A model generated the notes under the pieces. The model had not been told where the DNA came from and ran no database searches. It saw nothing but the letters and a program-made list of their open reading frames with translations. The position numbers and the translations under genes are program-made. DNA of 64,000 bases from TMP-7 sp038212445. GTDB taxonomy: Bacteria; Acidobacteriota; Terriglobia; Bryobacterales; Bryobacteraceae. This document shows, in pieces, positions 17,359 through 25,103 of the stretch (the stretch's first letter is position 1; each line of letters begins with the position of its first letter). The stretch is taken from NCBI GenBank assembly GCA_038212445.1, contig JBBQUM010000015.1, forward strand, positions 1-64,000, written 5' to 3'.

Positions 17359-19175
17359 TCCGCAGGATGCTGGTGGCGAATCGCGGCGAGATTGCACTTC
17401 GGATTGCGCGGACGGCGCGAGCTCTGGGGATAGCTACCGTAGCGGTGTACGAGGCGGACGACGCACGGTCGCCGCACGTGCGCGGCTTGGACCTGGCGCT
17501 GCCGGTGCGCTCGTACCTGGATGCTGCGTCGATTGTCGAAGCGGCGCGTTTGTCCGGCGCGGACGCTGTGCATCCCGGATACGGATTTCTGGCGGAGAAT
17601 GCCGATTTCGCGGAGGCATGTGAGTCGGCGGGGCTGGTGTTCGTTGGTCCTGCGGCGTCGGTGATCCGCGCGATGGGAATGAAAGATGCGGCGCGGGAGG
17701 CAGCGGTGAAGGCGGGCGTCGCGGTGGTGCCGGCGTACACCTCGGGGGAGTTCCCGGTGCTGATTAAGGCGGCAGCAGGCGGCGGCGGGCGAGGCATGCG
17801 GATCGTCCGGTCGGCCGGAGAATTAGACGGCGCGGTGGAGGCGGCACGAGGCGAGGCGGAGCGCGCCTTTGGCAACGGGACGCTATTGTTGGAGCGGTTC
17901 GTCGAGGGTGCGCGCCACATTGAAGTCCAGATTTTCGGCGATCAGCAGGGGAACGTCATTCACCTTTATGAGCGGGACTGCTCGGTGCAGCGGCGTCATC
18001 AGAAAGTAATCGAGGAGTCGCCATCACCGGCGGTGACGCCGCAAGTCCGCGAGCGAATCTGCTCGGCCGCGGTTGCCTTGGGGCAGGCGATCGGGTATAC
18101 CAATGCCGGCACGGTGGAGTTTTTGCTGGCGCCGTCGGGTGAGTTCTACTTCATCGAGATGAACACGCGGATTCAGGTAGAGCATCCGGTGACGGAACTG
18201 GTATCCGGGCTGGATCTGATCCGGCTGCAAATCGAGGTGGCGGAAGGCCGCAGTCTTGAAGGGCTGAAGCCGGCGGCCGCTGGACATGCGATCGAGGCGA
18301 GGCTATACGCGGAAGATCCGGCGAAGGGCTTTATGCCGTCGGCGGGCACGCTGCATGTATGGAGGCCGCCGGCAACGGTACGGGTGGACGCGGGCGTAGA
18401 GGAAGGCAGCGAGATCGGAGTGCGCTACGACCCGATGCTTGCGAAATTCACGGCATGGGCGCGGGACCGCGAATCGGCAGTCCGGAAGTTGGTGCACGCG
18501 CTGCGGTCGACCGTGGCGGCGGGCGTGGAGACCAATCGCGAGTATTTGATTCGCGTGTTGGAGTCTGAAGACTTTCGCGACGGCCGGGCGCATACGGGTT
18601 GGGCGCTGGACTATGGGCGTGACGATTCACGGGATGAGTTGATGGCGCGTGCGGCAGCGCCGCATTTCGCGCAGCGGGTTTCGCAGCCGCTCCCTGGCGT
18701 GGCGCGGTACTGGCGGAACAATCCGTTTCAGGATCCCGTGATGGCATTAGGAATCGGAGACCGTGTTCTCGAGATTCCTGTAAATGTGGCGTCGACTCAT
18801 ATGGGCGTCTATGAGTGTGGACCGGGGTTGTACGTGCACTCAATTGACGGTGCGGCGCTGGTGGCGCGGGTGGAGAGGTTCAAGCAGACCGCTGTCCCGA
18901 CGCATGGCACGGCCAGTTCGCCAATGCCCGGACTGGTGCTGCGGGTGCTTGCGGGCCTGGGACAGGCCGTAAAGGCGGGCGATGCGCTGGTGGTCCTCGA
19001 AGCCATGAAAATGGAGCAAACTATAAAAACGGCCATCGACGGGCGTGTGAGTGCGGTACGGGTAAAGCCAGGCGACGTGGTGTCGCCGGGGCAGACGCTG
19101 GTCGAGGTTGACGCTGAGAACGATGCCGGGGAGGGCGCTGATGGGCACGCACGCGGTACAAAAAACGGCGAGTGA
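17355..19175 (+). CDS. Acyl-CoA carboxylase, biotin carboxylase/BCCP (alpha) subunit
   Basis: I choose TTG at 17355, whose last bases overlap the beta-subunit stop; it gives MIRRMLVANRGEIA, the standard biotin carboxylase N-terminus. ATG 17367 is the fallback. About 606 aa: biotin carboxylase N-domain, ATP-grasp with a Gly-rich loop (AAAGGGGRGMR), EMNTRIQVEHPVTE in the active site, a C-domain, and a C-terminal biotinyl domain with the biotinylated Lys in EAMKMEQ. It carboxylates biotin with ATP and bicarbonate and pairs with the upstream subunit. The dehydrogenase start overlaps its last 35 bases. Confidence 0.9.
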   Translation: MIRRMLVANRGEIALRIARTARALGIATVAVYEADDARSPHVRGLDLALPVRSYLDAASIVEAARLSGADAVHPGYGFLAENADFAEACESAGLVFVGPAASVIRAMGMKDAAREAAVKAGVAVVPAYTSGEFPVLIKAAAGGGGRGMRIVRSAGELDGAVEAARGEAERAFGNGTLLLERFVEGARHIEVQIFGDQQGNVIHLYERDCSVQRRHQKVIEESPSPAVTPQVRERICSAAVALGQAIGYTNAGTVEFLLAPSGEFYFIEMNTRIQVEHPVTELVSGLDLIRLQIEVAEGRSLEGLKPAAAGHAIEARLYAEDPAKGFMPSAGTLHVWRPPATVRVDAGVEEGSEIGVRYDPMLAKFTAWARDRESAVRKLVHALRSTVAAGVETNREYLIRVLESEDFRDGRAHTGWALDYGRDDSRDELMARAAAPHFAQRVSQPLPGVARYWRNNPFQDPVMALGIGDRVLEIPVNVASTHMGVYECGPGLYVHSIDGAALVARVERFKQTAVPTHGTASSPMPGLVLRVLAGLGQAVKAGDALVVLEAMKMEQTIKTAIDGRVSAVRVKPGDVVSPGQTLVEVDAENDAGEGADGHARGTKNGE

Positions 19176-20313
19176 TTTTCCGCCGTTTACGGAAGAGCAC
19201 GAGATGATCCGCAAGACTGTCCGGCGATTTGCTGAGACGGAGATTCAACCGTTCGCCGAGCGCTGGGACGAAGAGGGAATCTTTCCGCGGGACATTTTCA
19301 CGAAAGCCGGAGCGCTAGGGCTATTTGGCATTCGCATCGACCCGAAGTGGGGTGGCAGCGGACTGGACTGGTGGGCGTCTACGGCTTATTACGAAGCGAT
19401 GGCGTACTCCGATTCGGGCTCGGTGAACATGGCGATGATGGTGCAGAGTGACCTGACGCTGCCCGTGATCGAGGAACTGGGCACCGAGGAACAGAAGGCT
19501 GAGTTTCTGCCGCGTGGCGTTACGGGCGAGTGGATCGGTTCGCTCGGAATCAGTGAGCCTGGGGGCGGCAGCGATGTGGCGGCGGTGAAGACGCGGGCTG
19601 TCATCGACGGCGATGATTTCGTCATCACCGGACAGAAGCTATGGATCACAAATGGGACGCGGTGCGACTTCATTGTGCTGGCGGTGCGTACGGGCGTAGA
19701 GGGTCACAAGGGCGTTTCGCTAGTGCTGTTTCCGACGAGTACGCCGGGCTTCTCAGTCGGGAAGAAGTTGAAGAAGATCGGGAATCTCGCGTCGGATACC
19801 GCAGAGCTGTTCTTCGATGGGTGCCGGCTGCCGCGGCGCTATCTGCTGGGCGAACTCAATCGCGGTTTCTACTACATCATGGAGAACTTCCAGGGAGAGC
19901 GACTGGCGGCGTCGATCGGGGCGCTGGCGGGTACCGAGCGCGCACTGCGGTACGCGATGGCTTACGGAGCAGAGCGGACGGCGTTCGGCTCGCCGGTGAC
20001 GAAGTTTCAGGTGTGGAAGCACAAACTGGCGGAGCACCTGACGAACATCGAAGCGGCGCGCTGGCTCACCTACCGGGCAGTGGATCTCGTGAATCGCGGG
20101 AACAGGTCAGTGAAAGAGATCACGATGGCCAAGCTGTTCACTTCCGAGCTTTCGCAGAAAGTGCTTTATGACTGCATGCAGATCATGGGCGGCTTTGCCT
20201 ACACGACGGAATATCCAATTGGGCGGTTGTGGCGCGACGTGCGGCTGAATACGGTGGGCGCGGGGACGAGCGAGATCATGAAGGAGATCATCGCCAAGGA
20301 GGAAAAGATCTGA
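19141..20313 (+). CDS. Acyl-CoA dehydrogenase (isovaleryl/long-chain/citronellyl-CoA type)
   Basis: 390 aa from ATG 19141, inside the end of the alpha-subunit gene, with GGGAGGG just upstream; an ATG at 19108-frame codon 1 would overlap further. Family motifs: FTEEHEMIRKTVRRF, GISEPGGGSDVAA, ITGQKLWITNG, FGSPVTKFQ, MQIMGGFAYTTEYPIGR. The position before GTSE, where medium-chain enzymes carry the catalytic Glu, is Ala (GAGTSEIM), as in isovaleryl-CoA dehydrogenase. The Glu in NFQGERLAA sits where isovaleryl- and long-chain enzymes have their base. FAD enzyme, alpha,beta-dehydrogenation. Likely substrate is branched, such as citronellyl- or isovaleryl-CoA. Confidence 0.88.
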   Translation: MGTHAVQKTASDFPPFTEEHEMIRKTVRRFAETEIQPFAERWDEEGIFPRDIFTKAGALGLFGIRIDPKWGGSGLDWWASTAYYEAMAYSDSGSVNMAMMVQSDLTLPVIEELGTEEQKAEFLPRGVTGEWIGSLGISEPGGGSDVAAVKTRAVIDGDDFVITGQKLWITNGTRCDFIVLAVRTGVEGHKGVSLVLFPTSTPGFSVGKKLKKIGNLASDTAELFFDGCRLPRRYLLGELNRGFYYIMENFQGERLAASIGALAGTERALRYAMAYGAERTAFGSPVTKFQVWKHKLAEHLTNIEAARWLTYRAVDLVNRGNRSVKEITMAKLFTSELSQKVLYDCMQIMGGFAYTTEYPIGRLWRDVRLNTVGAGTSEIMKEIIAKEEKI

Positions 20314-21860
20314 CCGGGACGGACACCAACACCGATCTCGAATTGAACCTGATCCACCGGTTCAACGTCGCCGATGGGCTAAAGCGCACGGCCGCTCGTT
20401 ATCCGAAGCGCGGGATTACGTTTCGCGGGCGACTGTCCACCTATCGCGAGATTGACGCCCTGGTGAATCGCATGGCGCGGCTTTTTCAATCGCGCGGGAT
20501 TTTGCGCGGGGACATGGTGGGGATCTTCGCGATGAACTCCATCGAGTTCATTGCAGCCTTCTATGCATGCGCGCGAATCGGCGCGGCACTGGTCCCGGTG
20601 AACCTCCTGTTTACCGCGGATGAGGCGGACTACGTTCTTGAGCGGGCCCGGGTGAAGGCGCTGCTGGTGGACGCGATGTTCGTGCCGAAGGTGAAGCGGG
20701 AATGGCCGAATCAGTTCGTGATCGGCGAGGAATTCCGGGCGTTGGTGGACGGCTTCGAGTCCACGGCGGTGGAGACGTTTGTCGCGAATGAAGACCCCTC
20801 GGCGATCATGTTCACGAGCGGCACCACGGCGAAACCGAAGGGGGTGGTGCTGAACCACCTGAACTGGTTTGCGAGTGTGCTGAGCGCGTCGCACGCGGGT
20901 TTTGATCGTCACCTGAAATACCTGCATGCGCTGCCGCTGTTCCATGTGGCGGGACTCGCGGTGATGAACAACGCGGTGACGGCGGGCGCCGAAGGCGTGC
21001 TGCTGCCGGCCGTCAAAGCGGATCTGATCTTCGAGGCGATCGCGAAGGAACAGGTATCGTTGATCGGGTTTCCGGCAACCATCTGGGTGGGCCTTCTGCA
21101 AGCTGCTCAGCTTGCCGCGGCGGATCTCAGCGGCATCCGCCGGTGTTTCGTGTTTCAGTACCTGCCTACATCGATTTTCGAGAGATGGCGCGGACTGACG
21201 CCGAACGCGGATTGGTACAACGTTTGGGGCCAGACCGAGACGGTGGGTGCCGGATCGGGCACCGAGCCCGACCGCATCTGGGACTGGCTGAGTAAGGCGC
21301 CCGATCCGATCGGGATCGAGAGTTTTCCCATCGAGATGCGGATTGTGGACGAGATGATGCAAGACGTGGAAGTGGGAAAACTGGGCGAGATCGTAGTGCG
21401 CGGTCCGGTTGTGACGCCGGGCTATTTCGAAGATCCGCAGGCCAACATGGCGCTGTTCTTTGGAGGCTGGCACCACACCGGCGACGTAGGGTATCGGGAC
21501 GAAAACGGCTGCCTGTACTTTGCCGATCGTAAGAAAGACATGATTAAGAGCGGTGGGGAGAACGTGTCGAGCCTCGAAGTAGAAGAGGCTCTATCGGAGC
21601 ATCCCTGCGTAGCCGAAGTCGCGGTAATCGGACTGCCGGACCCATACTGGATTGAGAAGGTGGTGGCGGTGGTGACTCTGCTGCCCGATCAGACGGCGAC
21701 GGTAGTGGAGTTGAACGGGTTTGCACGCGAGCGCCTGGCCGCTTTCAAAGTGCCGAAGGAAATTCATATTTTGTCCGAATTACCGAAGAATCCGACAGGG
21801 AAAGTATTGAAGCGCGAATTGCGCAAGCGGTTCGCGCAGTCAACGGGAGCGGCGGGATGA
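20310..21860 (+). CDS. AMP-forming acyl-CoA ligase
   Basis: About 516 aa. ANL-superfamily motifs: P-loop IMFTSGTTAKPKGV, an adenylate region WGQTETVGAG, HTGDVGYRDENG, DRKKDMIKSGGENV, and the catalytic Lys in NPTGKVLKRE. It activates a carboxylate to its CoA thioester, feeding the operon. The start is uncertain. No ATG or GTG lies at a sensible place; CTG 20310 overlaps the preceding stop as CTGA and has AAGGAGG seven bases upstream, although that string also encodes the preceding protein's end. TTG 20343 is the alternative. The next gene begins as ATGA at its stop. Compare AtuH of the atu pathway. Confidence 0.85.
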   Translation: MTGTDTNTDLELNLIHRFNVADGLKRTAARYPKRGITFRGRLSTYREIDALVNRMARLFQSRGILRGDMVGIFAMNSIEFIAAFYACARIGAALVPVNLLFTADEADYVLERARVKALLVDAMFVPKVKREWPNQFVIGEEFRALVDGFESTAVETFVANEDPSAIMFTSGTTAKPKGVVLNHLNWFASVLSASHAGFDRHLKYLHALPLFHVAGLAVMNNAVTAGAEGVLLPAVKADLIFEAIAKEQVSLIGFPATIWVGLLQAAQLAAADLSGIRRCFVFQYLPTSIFERWRGLTPNADWYNVWGQTETVGAGSGTEPDRIWDWLSKAPDPIGIESFPIEMRIVDEMMQDVEVGKLGEIVVRGPVVTPGYFEDPQANMALFFGGWHHTGDVGYRDENGCLYFADRKKDMIKSGGENVSSLEVEEALSEHPCVAEVAVIGLPDPYWIEKVVAVVTLLPDQTATVVELNGFARERLAAFKVPKEIHILSELPKNPTGKVLKRELRKRFAQSTGAAG

Positions 21861-23215
21861 TCCGCATTGCGAACGGGCAGGGTTTCTGGGGCGACTCGCT
21901 GGAAGCGCCGCTCGAGCAGATCCGGCGCGGGCCGATCGACTATCTCGGTCTCGACTATCTGGCTGAAGTCACGATGTCGATCCTGCAGAAGCAGCGGTCG
22001 CGCGATCCGCGTGCGGGATACGCGCGCGATTTCATCGGGGTGATTGAACGCGGTGGTAAAGAGATTGTGGAGCGCGGGATCCGGGTGGTGGCCAACGCGG
22101 GCGGCGTAAATCCCGAGGGATGCCGGGAGGCTGTCGCGGGCGCTTTGAAGAGCGCGGGCGTGACTTCGAAGGTGAAAGTGGGCGTGGTTGCGGGCGACGA
22201 CATCATGGGGTCGCTCGACGAGTTTCTGGAGCGCGGCATCACGCTCAAGAACATGGACACCGGCGAACCGCTGTCGACGATTCGCGATCGAGTGCAGAGC
22301 GCCAACGTGTACTTCGGCGCGTGGCCGATTGCTGATGCGCTGGATCAGAAAGCGCAGATCGTGGTTACCGGGCGCTGCACCGATACGGGGCTTGCGCTGG
22401 GTCCGATGATTCACGAATTCAAGTGGAAGAGCGACGACTGGGATCTGCTGTCGGCGGGTACGATTGCCGGGCACACGATTGAGTGCGGCGCCCAGTGCAC
22501 GGGCGGCAATTGCCAGGTGGACTGGCAGACGATACCGAATTTCATCGAGATCGGCTATCCGGTAGTTGAGGCCGAACCGGATGGAACCTTCGTTGTGACG
22601 AAGCATCCTGGCACTGGCGGGCGGATCACAGTGGCGGGGATTACCGAGCAACTGGTGTACGAGATGGGCGATCCGAAGTCGTACATCACACCGGACGTGG
22701 TCGCCGATTTCACGACGATCCGGTTGGAACAGGCGGGACCCGACAGGGTGCGGTTCAGCGGAATCAAAGGCGCCCCGGCCACCGAGTTCTACAAGGTGTC
22801 CATCTCGTACTCGAGCGGGTTCAAAGCGATCGGATCGATTGTGTATGGCTGGCCGGACGCGTATGCGAAGGCGCAAGCGGCGGATCGTATCCTGCGCGGC
22901 CGTTTGGATCGGCTGGGTTTGAAGTTCGACGCCATCCGGACGGAGTTTGTCGGCGCAAATGCAGTCCACGAGCAGCTGGCTGGACCGCCGGCGTCGGACC
23001 TGGCGGAGTGCGTACTGCGGATTGGCGTGCGATCAATGAACCGTGCGGACGTGGAGCGGTTTACGAAGGAGCTGGCGCCGCTCGCGTTGAACGGTCCACC
23101 AGTGGTGACGGGTTTTGGAAGCGGGCGGCCGAAAGTGGAAGAGATCGTCGCATACTGGCCGGCGCTGATTCCCAAGACGTCGGTTGAACCGCGAGTCTCA
23201 GTGGTGGAGGTTTAA
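21857..23215 (+). CDS. atuA: AtuA family protein (DUF1446), N-terminal part
   Basis: 452 aa, starting ATGA over the ligase stop. MIRIANGQGFWGDSLEAP, GLDYLAEVTMSIL, a NAGGVNPEGC motif and VTGRCTDTGLALGP are typical of the AtuA/DUF1446 family, named from the acyclic terpene utilisation cluster of Pseudomonas; its biochemical role is not settled. Fused family members carry a further small C-terminal domain that here is the separate next gene, two bases downstream. It is presumably cytoplasmic and acts on the CoA intermediates of this operon, which is inferred from context. Confidence 0.85.
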   Translation: MIRIANGQGFWGDSLEAPLEQIRRGPIDYLGLDYLAEVTMSILQKQRSRDPRAGYARDFIGVIERGGKEIVERGIRVVANAGGVNPEGCREAVAGALKSAGVTSKVKVGVVAGDDIMGSLDEFLERGITLKNMDTGEPLSTIRDRVQSANVYFGAWPIADALDQKAQIVVTGRCTDTGLALGPMIHEFKWKSDDWDLLSAGTIAGHTIECGAQCTGGNCQVDWQTIPNFIEIGYPVVEAEPDGTFVVTKHPGTGGRITVAGITEQLVYEMGDPKSYITPDVVADFTTIRLEQAGPDRVRFSGIKGAPATEFYKVSISYSSGFKAIGSIVYGWPDAYAKAQAADRILRGRLDRLGLKFDAIRTEFVGANAVHEQLAGPPASDLAECVLRIGVRSMNRADVERFTKELAPLALNGPPVVTGFGSGRPKVEEIVAYWPALIPKTSVEPRVSVVEV

Positions 23216-23217
23216 CG

Positions 23218-23538
23218 ATGGCGCGCTTAGTTCAATTGCGGGAGATCGCTCATGCGCGATCCGGGGACAAGGGCGATACGGCGAATGTGGGCGTCATCGC
23301 GTTGAAGCCCGAGTATTATCCGGTGCTGGCGGCGGCGCTGACTAAGGAGCGCGTGAAGAAGCATTTTGAGGGAATTTGTTTGGGCGACGTGGAGCGCTTC
23401 GAGATTCCGAATCTGCACGCGCTCAATTTCCTGCTGCACCACTCGCTCGATGGCGGGGGTACGCTTTCGTTGAAGACCGACGCGCAGGGCAAGACGTATA
23501 GTTCGGCGATGCTAAGGATGGAGATTGAGCTACCGTAG
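23218..23538 (+). CDS. AtuA-like C-terminal (ferredoxin-fold) protein
   Basis: 106 aa. LREIAHARSGDKGDTANVGVIAL and the LHALNFLLHHSLDGGGTLSLKTDAQGK region are the hallmarks of the domain that follows DUF1446 in fused AtuA proteins. Here it is a stand-alone gene two bases after the N-terminal part, so the two products probably form a complex. Its last 14 bases overlap the start of the hydratase gene. Confidence 0.8.
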   Translation: MARLVQLREIAHARSGDKGDTANVGVIALKPEYYPVLAAALTKERVKKHFEGICLGDVERFEIPNLHALNFLLHHSLDGGGTLSLKTDAQGKTYSSAMLRMEIELP

Positions 23539-24289
23539 CCTGTTGTACGAAACCGCCGCCGGCGTAGCGACTTTGACGTTGAACCGTCCCGACAAGCGGA
23601 ACGCGCTGAACGCGGAGATCATCGACGAGTTGAAGCAGGCGTTTGCCGAATCCGCCGCCGACGGCGCGGTGCGCGTAGTAGTACTGCGCGGCGCTGGAAA
23701 AGACTTTTGCTCGGGCGCGGATCTCGCGGCGCTAGAGCGGGTGGCGCAGGCCGGCGTGATGGAGAACATGGCGGACGCCGGACGCATGGCGGAGTTGTTC
23801 ATGCAGATGCGCCGGCATCCGAGGCCGATTGTCGCGGCGGTCAACGGGCGGGCGCTGGCGGGCGGATGCGGGCTGGCGACAGCGTGCGATATCGTGCTGG
23901 CGGCCGACACGGCGAAGTTCGGCTATCCGGAAGTGAACATCGGGTTCATCCCGGCGATGGTGATGGCCATCCTGCGGCGTAGCGTCCCGGAAAAGGCTGC
24001 GTTCGAGTTGATCGTGCTGGGCGAGGTTGTATCCGCGTTGCGCATGGCGGAAATCGGCGTGGTGCAGGGCGTGTTTCCGGTTGAGGCGTTCGACGCGGGA
24101 GTGGCGAAGTACGTGGCGCAGTTGGCATCGAAGTCGGCGAGCGCGGTCTCGCTCTGCAAGCGCCTGCTGTATCACATGGACGGAATGACGTTCGAGTCGG
24201 CACTGGAAGCGGGCGTGGAAGCGAACGCGATTGCGCGGATGACTGAGGACTGTCGCAAGGGGGTCGAAGGTTTTTTGAAGAAGAGCTGA
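23525..24289 (+). CDS. Enoyl-CoA hydratase/isomerase family protein
   Basis: 254 aa from TTG 23525, overlapping the preceding gene by 14 bp, with AAGGATGGAG just upstream. Crotonase motifs: LNRPDKRNALNAE, the first oxyanion segment GKDFCSGADLAAL, and the second, NGRALAGGCGLATACD, with GYPEVNIGFIPAM. The Glu in YPEVNIG is at one of the usual catalytic positions. It would hydrate an enoyl- or glutaconyl-CoA intermediate made by the carboxylase, like AtuE or LiuC. It is the last gene of the operon; palindromic repeats follow. Confidence 0.85.
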   Translation: MSYRSLLYETAAGVATLTLNRPDKRNALNAEIIDELKQAFAESAADGAVRVVVLRGAGKDFCSGADLAALERVAQAGVMENMADAGRMAELFMQMRRHPRPIVAAVNGRALAGGCGLATACDIVLAADTAKFGYPEVNIGFIPAMVMAILRRSVPEKAAFELIVLGEVVSALRMAEIGVVQGVFPVEAFDAGVAKYVAQLASKSASAVSLCKRLLYHMDGMTFESALEAGVEANAIARMTEDCRKGVEGFLKKS

Positions 24290-24345
24290 AACGAAACGGG
24301 CGGCGACGTCACTGGGCACTGTAGGCGGACTGGGCCTACGTCAAA

Positions 24346-24399
24346 TTAATCGGTCTCTGACACCGATTTACAGATTTAATCGGTCTCTGACACCGATTT
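24346..24399. repeat. Two direct copies of a 24-bp palindromic REP-like element
   Basis: The same 24-bp unit occurs at 24346-24369 and 24376-24399, a 30-bp period. Each unit holds a perfect inverted repeat (AATCGGT, 7-nt spacer CTCTGAC, ACCGATT). They sit between the hydratase operon and the next gene, 20 bp before that gene's start. REP-like elements of this kind are often mobilised by RAYT transposases, but none is in the window. As RNA each unit can form a 7-bp hairpin. Confidence 0.75.
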
Positions 24400-24419
24400 C
24401 CTGCGGAGGGCAAGCTGCT

Positions 24420-25103
24420 GTGAGGTTCGTACTTTTTTTCGCTGCAATAGCGGCTTTCGGACAGGAGGGCGGCGCGCTGCCGGCGCCCCAGGCTCCGCCA
24501 GTCCCGCAGTGCGACTCGTATTCCATACAAACTCTTCCAACGCTGCACTGGAAGCAGAAGACGTGTATCTGGCGAGACCAGTTGATCACGGGCAACGCGC
24601 TCACGGGGGCCGCATTTTGGGGCGCGGTGGCGGAGTGGCGGCACACACCACCCGAGTGGCCCCAGGGATTCAAGGGTTTCGGCATGCAGATGGGCACGCG
24701 TTACGCGCAGGGCATGACTAAGAGTACGGCCGCGTTTCTGGTCGGCGGACTGTTGCATGAAGATCCGCGTCCGCGTCCGGCGTACGAGATCGGGTGCGAG
24801 CATCAGCATTTTCGGGCCACAGGCGTGTGGCCGCGGGTGGGGCAGTCGCTGTTGAGAGTAGTGTGGACGCACAAGGAAAACTGTCATGACGCCCCAGCGT
24901 TCTCGCGACTCGCAGGCGCGTTCGCCAGCGGTTTCGTGCAGATGGGCTGGCAGCCAGATCGCATAAACAACGTCAGTACGGCGCTGCGGGGAAGCGCAGG
25001 CGCCATGGGCGGATACTTCGGCTACAGCGTGTTCACCGAGTTTCAGGGTGACTTGTACGGGCTTGTCGGCAAGCTGTTCACCACCGGAAAGCCCAAGCCA
25101 TGA
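24420..25103 (+). CDS. Exported protein of unknown function
   Basis: 227 aa from GTG 24420, with GGAGGG about 10 bases upstream. A signal peptide (RFVLFFAAIAAFGQ) precedes a region with Cys residues in CDSYS, KTCIW, IGCEHQ and ENCHD, and helical stretches with GTRYAQGMTKST, FLVGGLLHEDPRPRP and FASGFVQMGW. The LLHEDPR segment reminds me of a common acidobacterial envelope protein family with a conserved DPRY motif; I cannot name it. It overlaps the next gene by ATGA, so the two are likely co-translated. Confidence 0.7.
   Translation: MRFVLFFAAIAAFGQEGGALPAPQAPPVPQCDSYSIQTLPTLHWKQKTCIWRDQLITGNALTGAAFWGAVAEWRHTPPEWPQGFKGFGMQMGTRYAQGMTKSTAAFLVGGLLHEDPRPRPAYEIGCEHQHFRATGVWPRVGQSLLRVVWTHKENCHDAPAFSRLAGAFASGFVQMGWQPDRINNVSTALRGSAGAMGGYFGYSVFTEFQGDLYGLVGKLFTTGKPKP

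Noticed and set aside
20379..22969. Two long minus-strand open frames (365 and 401 codons) opposite the ligase and AtuA genes
   Set aside because: Arg/His-rich shadow frames of well-supported plus-strand genes; no recognisable domain or ribosome-binding site.
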